DNA from: Liquidambar formosana
Lineage: Eukaryota; Streptophyta; Magnoliopsida; Saxifragales; Altingiaceae
Reading direction: 5' to 3'
Length of the DNA: 64,000 bases
Assembly (NCBI GenBank): GCA_039720395.1
Contig: CM077826.1
Location: forward strand, 39,026,790 to 39,090,789
Shown here: positions 23,205 to 34,399 of the stretch, piece after piece
Position numbering within the stretch: position 1 is the first letter of the stretch
Layout of the letters: each line of letters opens with the position of its first letter
Position numbers and translations under genes: made by a program
The notes under the pieces: generated by a model
Database searches by the model: none
Seen by the model: only the letters and a program-made list of their open reading frames with translations
What the model was told of the DNA's origin: nothing

Positions 23205-26200
23205 TGCTTGTTGCTGTTATGACTGAACTTAATATGGTCGATAGAGATGCTGAATGGTGGATTGATACTGGTGCTACTCATCATGTTTGTAGTGACAAGA
23301 ACATGTTCAGTACCTATGAACTAGTAGGGGTTGATATGAACATGTACATGGGAAATTCCTTCTCGTCTAAAGTTGTGGGAATGGGCTCTATTGAGCTCAA
23401 GTTCACCTTTGGGAAGACTATTCTTCTTAGGGAAGTCCTGCATGTCCCTGACATCAGGAGGAATCTCGTCTCTGGTGCTTTGCTTAGCAAGCATGGCTTT
23501 AAGATGACTTTTAAATCAAACAAATTTTTCTTGACTAAAAATGGTGTCTTTGTTGGGAAAGGCTATGCTATATCTAGAATGTTTAAACTTAATATAGATA
23601 ATAATAAATCTATTTTTGTTTATACTGTGGATTCCTTTGATGTTTGGCATAGCAGACTTGGGCATATCAACTTTAATGCAATCAAGTCAATAACCAAGTT
23701 GGGTCTCATTCCTAATCTCAAAGATGATCTTGTTGAAAAATGCGTTGCATGTAATAAGTGCAAAATCACCAAGACATTATTCAAAGGAGTTGAAAGGTCC
23801 TCAAATGTTTTGGATTTGGTGCATAGCGACATTTGCCAGATGACTGGTGTTCAAACTAGAAGGAAGAAAGCGTTATTTTATAACATTCATTGATGATGCT
23901 CCTCGATATGCATATGTTTTCTTACTCTGAACCAAAGATGAAGCTTTCAGTTGTCTGAAGAACTATAAAGCTGAGGTCGAGAATCTTCATGGTACTAAAA
24001 TCAAAGCCTTCCGATCAAATCAGGGTGGAGAATACTTTGATTATGATTTGATTAAATTCTATGAAGTCAACGGAATTCGTCGTGAAACTTTTGCTCCAAA
24101 CACTCCTGAGCATAATGGAATTGCTGAAAAAAAGAATCGAACTCTCACAAAAATGGCCAATACTATGCTTGTAAGTTTTGGAACTCCTTTTAATCTTTGG
24201 GGAGAAGCATTGCTTGTAGCTTATCATATTTTGAAACGTGTTCCACAAAGAAAGATGAATGTGACACCATATGAGATATAAAAAGGTAGAAAGCCGAATC
24301 TTGCATACTTAAAAGTATGGGGTTGCTTAGATCATGTCAAATTACCAAATTTTCATTGCTCAAAGGTGAGACCTCGAGGAACAGATTGTGTTCTTATTAG
24401 TTATTCAATAACCAGTAAGGCTTACAGGTTTTTGAACCTGGAAACACTAGCACCTCATTCAGTTGTAGAATCGATCAATGCAAAGTTCTTTGAACATATC
24501 TTTCCATTCAAAGATGACTCCAAATTAGTGGGTGTGGAAACTCTGTTGACGCTGAAAAGGAAGGAACCTAATACTGCAAAATCGACTGAATTGTGACACA
24601 GCAAAAGAGGTAAAATTCCTAAAGATTTTGGTCCTGACTTTTATCTTGAAAAAATTATTTTTTTAATTAAAAATTATCCATCTACCTATAACGAAGCTAT
24701 GTCATCTCATGATTCTATCTTTTGGAAAGGAGCAATTTATGATGAAATTCATTCAATAATGTCCAATAATATATGGATATTAGTTGATTTGCCACTTGGT
24801 TGCACACCTATTGGCTGCAAATGGATTTTCAAGAAGAAACTGAGACCAGATGGATCGATTGACAAGTATAAAGCAAGGTTAGTAGCAAAGGGGTTCAAAC
24901 AACGTCAAGGATTTGACTATTTTCATACTTATGCTCCTGTTGCAAGAATCACAACCATCAAGCTGATAATAGCTTTGGCTGTTTTAAACAATCTGATCAT
25001 TCATCAAATGGATGTTAAGACTGAATTCCTAAATGAAGAACTGGAAGAAGAAATTTACATGGAGCAGCCAGAAGGTCTTATTCTACCTAGGAATGAGAAG
25101 AAAGTTTGCAAATTAGTTAAGTCTTTATATGGGCTAAAACAAGCACCAAAACAGTGGCATGAGAAATATAGGAGAACACTTCTTGAGAATGGTTATCAAA
25201 TAAATGTGGCAAATGTATACGTATATAGAAAATTTGATGACAATTCTGGAGTAATTATAAGTTTCTATGTGAATGACATGTTAAGTTTTGGCACAGATCT
25301 CCAGTGTGTCGATGAAACAAAGGAGTTCTTGTCATCAAAATTTGATATAAAGGATCTTGGAGAAGCTGATGTCATTTTCGGAATCAAAATACTCAGAACT
25401 AATAGTGGGATTGCGTTCTCACAATCAAAGTATGTTGAGAAAATCTTAAGGAGATTTAATTATTTTGATTGTTCTCCAACACCAACTCCTTATGATTCTA
25501 GCATCAAGTTAAAAAAGAATGAAGGCAAGTGTGTATCTCAGCTCAAGTATTCTCAGATTGTTGGTAGTCTTATGTATGCAATGTACTACACTAGGCCAGA
25601 TATAGCCTACGCAGTAAGGAAAACTGAGTAGGTACATGAGCAATCCTGGTAAAGAGCACTGGACTGCATTGAGCAGAGTTTTGAGATATTTGAAAGGCAC
25701 AACGCATTATGGGTTGCATTATGGGAAGTTCCCTACTGTACTTGAAGGGTATAGTGATGCAACATGGAATTCATCTTTAGATGATGGGACATCTGTAACT
25801 GGATGGATTTTCACTTTGGCAGGAGGAGCTATTTCATGGAAATCCAAGAAACAAACATGTATAACCCATTCTACAATGGAATCTGAGTTTATAGCACTCT
25901 CATCTGTGGGAGAGGAAGCTGAATGGCTGAGGAATTTATTAGTAGACGTACCAATATGGAATAAGCCAGTGCCTGCAATTACCATATGTTGTGATAATTA
26001 AGTTGCAATGCTTAAAGCATATAGTGAGATCTATAATGGGAAATCCAAACCTATTCGTCTGAGGCATAATCATATAAGAGGATTGATATCTAATGGAAGT
26101 ATGGCCATACAATATGTGAAGTCTAAGGAGAATTTGGCTAATCCCTTATCCAAGGGCCTTAGAAGAGATTTGATTTTAATTTCATCAAGGGGAATGGGAC

Positions 26201-26217
26201 TGAAAGCCTGTAATTGA
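23205..26217 (+). pseudogene. Copia Pol: protease, integrase, reverse transcriptase, RNase H (decayed)
   Basis: This continues the Copia frame. Protease motif WIDTGATHHVC is at about 23260. The GAG-pre-integrase part has WHSRLGHINF and CVACNKCK. Integrase follows after a frameshift near 23870 with LVHSDIC, then FRSNQGGEY, where the usual second catalytic Asp is Asn, then NGIAEKKNRTL. Reverse transcriptase (24699-25631) has YKARLVAKGF, MDVKTEFLN and FYVNDM; the usual YVDD is YVND through a codon change at 25272-25274. RNase H follows (25636-26217) with YSDATW and ME-EFIALS. Stops near 23928, 24279, 24594, 25629 and 25999 confirm it is dead. Confidence 0.95.
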
Positions 26218-26791
26218 GTTGTACTTAGTAGGAACCCAACCTGATGAGTTTTCTTAGGTTCAATGGGAAAAACAAGCTAAGAAACAACCGTTGTGTATGC
26301 ACTAAAGTTTAATGAAATTAAGTCCATTCCTATGATGAGTTAGTGCAATTCCTACAGTTAATTTACGTGCAGATGAGTCCTATATTTTGTGAGAGGTTGA
26401 GAATTTAATTTCTCTTAATAAGTCTATATATCATATTGATAGGAGTGTTACAGGATGCACTCTTGATGGACTTACCTTTTTGAGTGTTGAAGCTAGTCAC
26501 TTCACAGGAGATAACAGGTTGTCTCTGGATCACTCGGTAAAATGGGATTCGGTACAGACTCAAAAGGTGCTAGCTTCAGAAGTACAATAACCTCTAAAAG
26601 GAATGTGTGTATGACATGTCTAATTTATCAACATGGGTCCTTAAGTTAAAGGCACGTCCACTTACGTTCTCTGATAAACTTTGATGTGTTTATACTAAGT
26701 GGAGGTTCAAATCCTAAAGACACCTTCATTTATGCACATGACTTTCCTAGATGCCCATTATTATTATTTCATATTGAGTTTATTAATTTAA

Positions 26792-27428
26792 ATCAAGTAG
26801 GGGATTGTTGGAAATGATTTAAATTATTATTTTATTTTATGGATAAGATCAAGTTATGGATAAGATTGTGGATAAGATCAAATCATGGATAAGATTTTGG
26901 ATGAGATCAAATCCTTTTGGATAAGATCAAATCTTTTTGGATAGAATAGAATCTTGGATAGGATCAGTTTTGGATAAGATCAAATCCTTTGGATAAGATC
27001 AAATCTTTTTGGATAGGATAGAATATTTGTAATTATGACGAAGATTCTTTGCTTCTACTATAAGCCACCTATCCTCCTATATAAAGGGTAGTTGTGTGGA
27101 AGTGTTAGAGAACTAACTTGAAGTTTTCATTTTCTGACTTCCTTACTACGTAGTATACATATGTTGTTTTACTTTAATTTTATTGGGCATCTTGAGAAGA
27201 GGTTGAAGGTACTTAGTTCTTGCCGATTAGTGCAAGATCGTAGAGGAACAGAATCGAGTCTAAGCTAAGTTGAATCCCAGAGATAGAGTTGCCATAATCC
27301 CTTGCACGAGTGGGAGGTTCCAACTATCTTCAAGAAGCATTGTCGCACCTCTTAGCTAGATTGGGTTAACTCTATTTTGTGCAAGGTAACTCATATTATT
27401 TTGTTATTTTGCAAATAATATTTCAACA
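26792..27428 (+). repeat. Polypurine tract and 3' LTR of the Copia element
   Basis: The polypurine tract AAGTAGGGGA (about 26794-26804) precedes the LTR, which runs 26806-27428 (623 bp) from TGTTGG to TTTCAACA and is followed by GTTAA. It is about 11 bp shorter than the 5' LTR because of small indels, including a CTCCAGG-type repeat loss near 27315. Confidence 0.93.
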
Positions 27429-27433
27429 GTTAA

Positions 27434-27814
27434 TACATGTAGCTGCATATCAGCTACTACATCAATTGAGTTATCATTGTGGTGATATTAAGTCAATTAC
27501 CACATGAGATGAAAAGAAATTGAAAAAAGAAGTTTAGATAAAGCATGCAACAATGCTTTTTAACAAAATCTAAGAAAATACATTGGCCGGAATTGAATGT
27601 ATTTCAAATTTTTTTTTGAAGTATTTCAACCTTTTTGCCCTCATATAAATCATGAGCGACATACTTATTTGATTGGATTTTAGTGCTCACTAATAAGAGA
27701 AAGCACAATTAAATCCCCATACTTTTTCATATTCACTCATTGCCCATCTCATTCCATAAAAAATGAGAAAACATTTAGTAGCATAATGATATTAGTTAAG
27801 CTGTACTGTATCAT
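27434..27814. other. Unassigned stretch between Copia and the foldback element
   Basis: AT-rich sequence with no ORF or paired repeat that I can support. Confidence 0.4.
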
Positions 27815-27826
27815 TAATTTTTAATA

Positions 27827-28558
27827 GGGGTGTTCATGGTTTTGGTTAAAACCGAAAACCAAACCGAACCGAACCAAACCAAACCAGACGGTTTGGTTTG
27901 GTTTGTTTTGTCATTTTAGAAAACCAAATTATATATATATCTATATATATATATATATATATCGATATATAATTTTATATATTACATATTAAACTTAGTT
28001 TGTAAATTTTCTATTCTAATAAGGGAAGAATAGGTAATAGATTCAAAATAAACTTAGTTTGTAAATTTTCTATTCTAATAAGGGCAGAATAGATAATAAA
28101 TTCAAAATAGTAGTACACTACTAAAAGAAAGAAGTTTAGAATGGGTTTGTTTTTGTAGATTTTAACTTTCTTATTGTTTTTACTTTATTAGATTGGCATG
28201 TATTAAACTAGCTATTAATGCTGTGTGAGATATTGGCACATATTAGATTGACATAAGTCAATATTTTTCCATTTTGATATAATGTTTAATGTTTTTTTTA
28301 GTTGCTAATGTAATGATTTTATTAAAAATATTTTTATTTGGAGTTTGGCCTGTCATTTTTCTATTTTTAATTATTTGTTGCTACTTGATAGGATAAAACC
28401 AAAACCGAACCGAACCAAACCGAAATTTTATGGTTTGGTTTGGTTTAGTTTTTTTATAGAATGGTTTGGTTTTGGTTTGGGAAAAAAAAAAACCGAAATA
28501 TAATGGTTTGATTTGAAATCTATCCTAAAACCTAACCAAATCGAACCACGAACACCCC
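27827..28558. mobile_element. 732-bp foldback-type element with 12-bp target duplication
   Basis: The ends are GGGGTGTTCATGG and its near-inverse CCACGAACACCCC. They are followed inward by AACCGAACC/AAACCAAACC blocks on the left and GGTTTGGTTT-type blocks on the right, so the termini can fold back. TAATTTTTAATA stands on both sides (27815-27826 and 28559-28570). A TA-rich run is at 27935-27970, and ACTTAGTTTGTAAATTTTCTATTCTAATAAGGG occurs twice in tandem near 27990-28080. No ORF. A 12-bp duplication does not fit the usual sizes for hAT (8), Mutator (9) or mariner (2). Confidence 0.8.
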
Positions 28559-28656
28559 TAATTTTTAATAGGGATGCTTTATAAAGTGTATTCAAACTAT
28601 GAAATTATCATTTCAAATCACAAAGTATCCAAACGATGGAAAGAATAAAATATCTT

Positions 28657-31600
28657 CTTTTTTTTTTTTTTTATGAGAAACAATCATAGACTTAAAATTA
28701 ATGAATAGTTGCCTGATACAAATCAACAAGAAATCGATCCCTAATAACTCCGGGATGTCCTCCATCCAAACACATAAATCATCAATATTTCGGGCATATC
28801 TTGCGAGGCCATGTGCAACCGCGTTTCTTTCACGACGAATATGGCAAAAGAACACCTTGTCAAAAAATTGAGAAGCATCAAAAAGAATATCCTCAATAAT
28901 AAGACCTAGTGGAGTTAAGAAAGTCTCATGAGAGGTGAGAACCGTGACAACTTCAACACAATCCCCTTCCACCTCCACTGAGTGCAACCCCAACTCACGT
29001 GCAAATTCCATAGCATACCTGACAACCATAGCCTCCACCATAACCATCGGAAAATCTCCTAAGAGCTTTCTTGAACTGGCAGCAATAACTTGACCCTCCC
29101 AATCCCTGACTATCACACCCAAGCCCACACAAGACAGCTCCCCAAACAACGCACCATCGACATTGATTTTAAAAACACCCCCCCTTAGAGGTCACCAATG
29201 GACCATTGGCCCACTCCAAACTGGTGTCCTCTGCTTAGCAGCAGCTTCCGAAAAATCTTGCCATAAAGTGGTAGCTTTCCCTACAAACGCAAGTGGTTCC
29301 TCCCTCGTTCCATTAAACACCCACCTGTTCTGCCCATGCCAAATTGCCCACAAAGTCAACAGAATATGCGCAAACAACTCCTTATCAACGTGCTAATGAA
29401 GCTCATTCAGTCAACACCTAAAATCCATTGACAGTGCTCCACCTCCCTACCATCCCAACCTACTAACCTGCCAAACCATCTTTGCAAAAGTACAATCCCG
29501 CAAATAATGAATAATAGTTTCCTCCTCCTATCCACACGGGAGGCATAACGGCTCCTCAAGTATTTTCCGCCTGGCATGCCCTGTTTGTGTAGGAAGAATA
29601 CCTTTAACAGCACGCTATGCAAAATGTTTGACCTTATTGGGAATAAGTTGTTTCCAAATAAAATTACACGCTTCTTGCGCAGGAGCCGAAGTGGAGCTTT
29701 CCCCAGAAATATTACCAAGACTTCTATGCAATGGTCCATTTCCATCATGTAGGCACTGCGCACAGTGAAGACCCCCTTGGGATGAAAATGCCACATCATC
29801 TTATCCACAGGCAATCGATGGCTTAGGAGGATTTGGCAAATGGTGGATGCCTCATAAGACAAAAAGATACTTTCCACCAATTCAACTTTCCATTCCTTCT
29901 AATCAACATCAATTAGTTCGCTTACCTAAGCATTCTCTGTGAGTGTGTTCACTAGGGAGATTACCCGAAAAGTGGTTGGAGTAGGGAGCCATTTCTCTAG
30001 CCAAATACCTACAGACCTGCCATTCCCAATCCGCCACCATACTCCTCTATCCAATACAACCTTCGCCCCCCAAATGCTACGCCAAGAGAAGTTAGGATTC
30101 ACCCCCAGACAAGACTCCAAGAAGGTGCACCTGGAAAATATTTGGCCTTCAACATTTGTGCCAACAACGAATTCTCATTCACTACAAGGCGCCACGCTTG
30201 CTTGGAAAGCAAGACATTATTGAAAATAGAAAAATTACAGAACCCCAACCCACCATCTTTTTTTAAAAAACAGAGGGTTTCCCACTTCAACCAATGAATC
30301 TTCCTCTCTGTAGCTTTCTGCCCCCACCAAAAATTACTTATCATAGACTTCATTTCATCACATAGAAACAGGGGGAGTTTAAAACAACTCATGGCGTAAG
30401 TAGGAATAGCCTACGCGACAGCCTTGATTAGAATCTCTTTGCTTGCCTTCGATAACAGTTTCTCCTTCCAACCTTGCAATTTTTTCCATACTCGTTCTCT
30501 GAGAATACCAAACACCTCTTTCTTGGACTTACTAATGAGCATAGGAAGTCCCAAATATTTGCCATGAGTGCCTGTTTGGGTAATTCCCATCAAGTTCCTA
30601 ATTGTCACCTGCTGACCAATGCCAGTAATCTTGCTAAAAAAAATAGATGACTTCTCCAAGTTAACTTTTTGCCCAGATACTTCCTCATATTGGTGCAATA
30701 CGTCCATCACTACTCGGCACTCCGTCTCTGTAGCCTTACAAAAAAAAAAAAGCTATCATCAGCAAAAAAGAAGGTGAGATATTTTCGGGCTACCTCTGCA
30801 AGTGGAAATTCCAGCCAATCTATTCTCTCTCTCCGCCTTAGCTAGTATTGCTGTTAGGCCCTCTGCAACAAGTACAAACAGATATAGCGAGAGGGGATCC
30901 CCTTGCCGAAGGCCCCTAGAAGGCCGAATATACTACATTGATTTCCATTGAACATCACTGAATAAGACACAGTGCTTACACATGACATTATTAGTTGAAC
31001 CCAAAGCCTGGAAAACTCCAACTTTTCCATAATTTTTTTCAAGAAATGCCCATTCCACCCGATCATAAGCCTTGCTCATATCAACTTTTAAAACAAAGTA
31101 ACCTTCTCTACTATTTCTTTTATTCTTTAAAAAATGCATAAGCTCAAATGCTACAAGTACGTTGTCCATGATTAGGTGACCTGGCACAAAAGCACTTTGA
31201 CTCTCCGAAATAATATGCGGTAATATGGTTTTAAAACAGTTGGCCAAACTCTTAGCAATAATCTTATAAACCACATTACATAGGCTAATAGGGCGATACT
31301 GGGTAATGTACCTAGGGTTAGCTGTTTTTGGAATTAGCACTATATGGGTATAGTTGAAATTCTTTAGCATAGGACCACCCCTCAAGAAAAAAAGAGTAGC
31401 CTGGGTAATATCCAACCCCACAATGTGCAAATATTTTTGGTAAAAAAGTGCAGGACATACCATTCGGACTGGGGGATTTACTAGGGTGCATTTGAAAAAG
31501 AGCATCGCGTACTCATAAGGTTGAAATTCCCGCAAAAGCGCTATGTTCATCTCCCCTATAACATGTCGATCCACCCCTTCAAGGGCACTATCTGGGATAT

Positions 31601-32124
31601 GGGAATGAGTGGATGAGAAAATATCTTTAAAATAATTAACAACACCACCTTCAACAGTACTCTCTGCTTTGTGCCATAGGCCCTAATCATCTCTGATACC
31701 TTTAATCAAATTTTTATTACACCGCTGAGAAGCTCTCGCATGAAAAAAAGCCGTATTCCTATCACCCTCCTTCAACTACTCAATATGCGAGCGTTGTTTC
31801 CACATGATTTCCTCTTGCGAAAAGATCTCATCTATACTCTGCATGATTCGATTTTCTTCTTCAACAGCAGAATTAGAAGGCGACCCTTGCTTAACTGCCC
31901 TAAGTTGGTCACGCATGGCACTAAGTTGCCGATATACATTGCCAAAAGTGGATTTATTCCATTCCATTAGCTGCATTCAGTGTTGACTTTATTTTCTCAC
32001 TAACACAATACATAATAGAACCCAAACCCCTGGCACCCCACCGCTCCCTAACGACCTGCTCACATTCCTCAAAACGAACCCACATCGCTTCGAACCGAAA
32101 GGATTTCCTTCTCTTGTCAGCCCC
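28657..32124 (-). mobile_element. 5'-truncated L1 retrotransposon with 16-bp target duplication
   Basis: AAGAATAAAATATCTT occurs at 28641-28656 and again at 32125-32140. Between the copies, on the minus strand, lie 3,468 bp of L1 ORF2 ending in a poly(A) tail (T run at 28658-28675). The 5' end falls between the endonuclease and reverse transcriptase regions, so ORF1 and the endonuclease are missing. This is the product expected from target-primed reverse transcription that stopped early. Confidence 0.95.
28700..32120 (-). pseudogene. L1 ORF2 fragment: reverse transcriptase, zinc finger, RNase H
   Basis: Minus-strand order: pre-RT segment (WNKSTFGNVYRQL, near 31950). Reverse transcriptase (31574-30400) follows with VLIPKTANPR, YRPISLCNVVYKIIAKSLAN, QSAFVPG, VDMSKAYDRVEW and the catalytic FADD at about 30754-30768. 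Then come FWWGQKATERKIHWLKW (30340-30300), the zinc-finger region (29880-29400), a linker, and the RNase H-like domain (29149-28700) with GVIVRDWEGQVIAAS and NAVAHGLARYA. Stops and frameshifts split it into at least six pieces, so it cannot make an active protein. Confidence 0.93.
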
Positions 32125-32312
32125 AAGAATAAAATATCTTTGAAATCTAACTTACAAGCTGGCCTTTGAATAACCATGTGATTTGCATGATATTATTAGT
32201 CAAAAGTACCATTCCCCTTAATTCTTTTCCCCATCATATCCCATAAATTCAATGGCTCCTAAAAAAGCCACATTAGCCGGAGCCAATCCTTCAATTTAGC
32301 CATCAAACCCCT

Positions 32313-32313
<1 letters not shown>

Positions 32314-32354
<41 letters not shown>

Positions 32355-32359
32355 ATAAG
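32314..32359 (+). promoter_or_regulatory. (CT)n tract and TATA-like box of the DRM-type gene
   Basis: A pyrimidine (CT)n run ends at 32352 and is followed by TATAAG at 32354-32359, 230 bp before the start codon at 32589. CT-rich tracts near transcription starts are common in plant core promoters. Assignment as the promoter is inference from position. Confidence 0.5.
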
Positions 32360-32588
32360 TAACACACGAGACCATTGCATCTCAGAGAAACTTTTTATTT
32401 ATTTATTTATTTTGTTGCATTCCGACATCTTCTCTTGTTTCGTTCCCCCACTTTCTTCGTAACAGTCGTATCGGGTGGTCCGCCACCACAAAACAATAAT
32501 ATCATCCGCCGCCACCACCGGCAGCTCGCCACCCTTCTTCGGTTGTTACAAAGAAGAATCAATACATAATAATAAAGACCAAAAAATA

Positions 32589-33914
32589 ATGGGCTTCCTT
32601 GATAAGCTATGGGACGAAACGCTTGCAGGGCCGGCACCCGACACCGGCCTCGGCAAACTCCGCAAGTACCATTCTTTCTCAGCCGTCCGATCTCCTCCTC
32701 CCATTGCACCTAACGTCAACGTTCCCATCTCTCGCACCATTACCCTTCTCAAAACCAACTCCTCCGCTTTCCGAAACTTCTCCGCCGATTCGGGTTCTGA
32801 CCCGGCTTCTCCTGCTGGATCCACCACCCCCCGCTCACCCTTCACACGTGAGTCTTAATTATTACATTACGTATATATTTACATGAATATACTCAGAGTA
32901 GGGAAACGGGTAGAAGGGTCTGTTTGGTTGCCGGGAAATAGTTTTTGTTTTCATTTTCTCGCGAATCAAACGCAGTCTTTCACACATATTTATTTGTGGG
33001 TGTATGCAGCGGGGACGCCCCATGGGCATTTCAAGAGATCGACGAGAAAAAAAGAGGAAGCATACGAAGAAGTAGCAGATCCTACAAGTCCGACTGTTTA
33101 CGATTGGTTCTCTCTTTTTTCATTTACTTCTTTAATACTAATAGTTAATTTTATTACATCCTTGCCCATCTGGGATTTCCCCTGCAAGTCTGCAACAACA
33201 AAAGGAATTGCAGATTTAATAATTATTATAGATATGTCGATCCTGTTCCTTACGATCTGTAGCCCCTTATTGATTCAATATATAGATCCCGTGCACTAGA
33301 AGATTTCAACCTCAAATTTATTTAATTGTAACCTTGGTAACCTCTTCCTTTAGGCAGATTTAATAATTCTTATAGATATGTCGAACCTGTTCCTTTGGCT
33401 GGGTTGGTTGCGTTTCAACCATATTTTCTAAAGTCTTAGGGTCAACCAACCATTGACCGTACACCAAGCATTGGATGTTTTTAATTAAGGTTGTGGGATT
33501 TATGGGTTGTGATGGCGGTGTCAGGATCTTCCTTGAGTGCACTGCAACTTTTAGTGCAAATCTATCTGGATGGCTTGTAAGAGAATACTTTCTTGTCCGG
33601 CCCTATTCCTAGAACGTAGTATACGATGTCCAGGATGATAAAAATAACTGTCCTAGGAGGCCCATGTTACCTTTCTGCAGTATATGGTACATCTAAGCAA
33701 ACAAATATGACTGCCCAGTTCTTATCATGATTTGTTATTGCTAGACATTAAATTTTGCAATGATAAGCGATTTCATTTGATGGTGTTCACAAGGCGACTG
33801 GTCTAGTTGATGCTATCATGTGTCTCGCTCACTATCATACTCGGATCGATCTCTGAAATTAATTTTTGCCTACATCTGTGCTGCAGGATCGTGATGAGTG
33901 CTCTGGATCGTTGA
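32589..33914 (+). CDS. Dormancy/auxin-associated (DRM1/ARP family) protein, three exons
   Basis: Exons 32589-32847, 33010-33106 and 33887-33914 (259+97+28 nt) join to a 127-residue protein. Introns are GTGAGT...GCAG and GTTCTC...GCAG. The start MGFLDKLWDETLAGPAPD, the following GLGKLRKYHSFS, the serine/proline-rich middle (SPAGSTTP) and the C-terminal SPTVYDWIVMSALDR are signatures of the family. Members are small, mostly disordered plant proteins whose transcripts rise in dormant buds and are repressed by auxin and sugar; no enzymatic activity is known. The ATG at 32589 is chosen because family homology begins exactly there; an upstream in-frame ATG at 32475 adds a non-conserved extension. 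The last exon encodes only nine residues. The 3' untranslated region probably runs to about 34,250-34,300. Confidence 0.9.
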
Positions 33915-34399
33915 GAGAGAGGAAATGATGATTTTGTTTCAGGAATCGGAAACAATGAACTTCTGGACATAGAGAAATTTGTAAATAGAGAGAACTTCAT
34001 GGATCGGATGCATCTGCTTATAAATATGTTACTATGATAATAAGAGGGTTCGGATGAAGAACAGTCATGGAAGGAACCAAAGCTTCTTGGAGTTTCCGAG
34101 AGAGGAAGTAGGAGAGCCACTATCGTGTTTTCTACATACCTCTGGCCTCCATGTGATTAATTTCCCCATTGTTGTACATATTGGCTTTTTTGTTTATATT
34201 TTTCATTTTTTGTTTTGTTTTGTAATTCTGGATTTGTATTCTGAAACCTCTTTCAATGAAACTTTTTATGAAGCCTGTAGAAAAGTTTGTGTGATGTCCT
34301 GCTCTCAATTCAACTGTTCTCTTTTTTGGTCTCGCACGCCACTTGATGTCGTGTGTTAATTAATTCCTATCTTGAACAATGAACCAATCACACAGCTAT

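Larger units (their letters stand above)
17018..27428 (+). mobile_element. Ty1/Copia LTR retrotransposon, disabled, with nested solo LTRs
   Basis: Two LTRs (17018-17651 and 26806-27428) in direct orientation enclose Gag-Pol coding sequence in Copia order (Gag, protease, integrase, reverse transcriptase, RNase H). GTTAA flanks both ends (17013-17017, 27429-27433). Removing the 4.66-kb nested insertion at 18539-23199 gives an element of about 5.7 kb. By eye the LTRs differ at about 25 positions plus several indels over about 615 aligned bases (about 4%), so it is moderately old. The reading frame has many stops and two catalytic-site changes. Confidence 0.96.

Noticed and set aside
23314..23523. 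Antisense ORFs opposite the Copia protease and integrase region (also 23620-23832, 24015-24248, 25719-25985).
   Set aside because: They are shadows of the real plus-strand Pol coding sequence.
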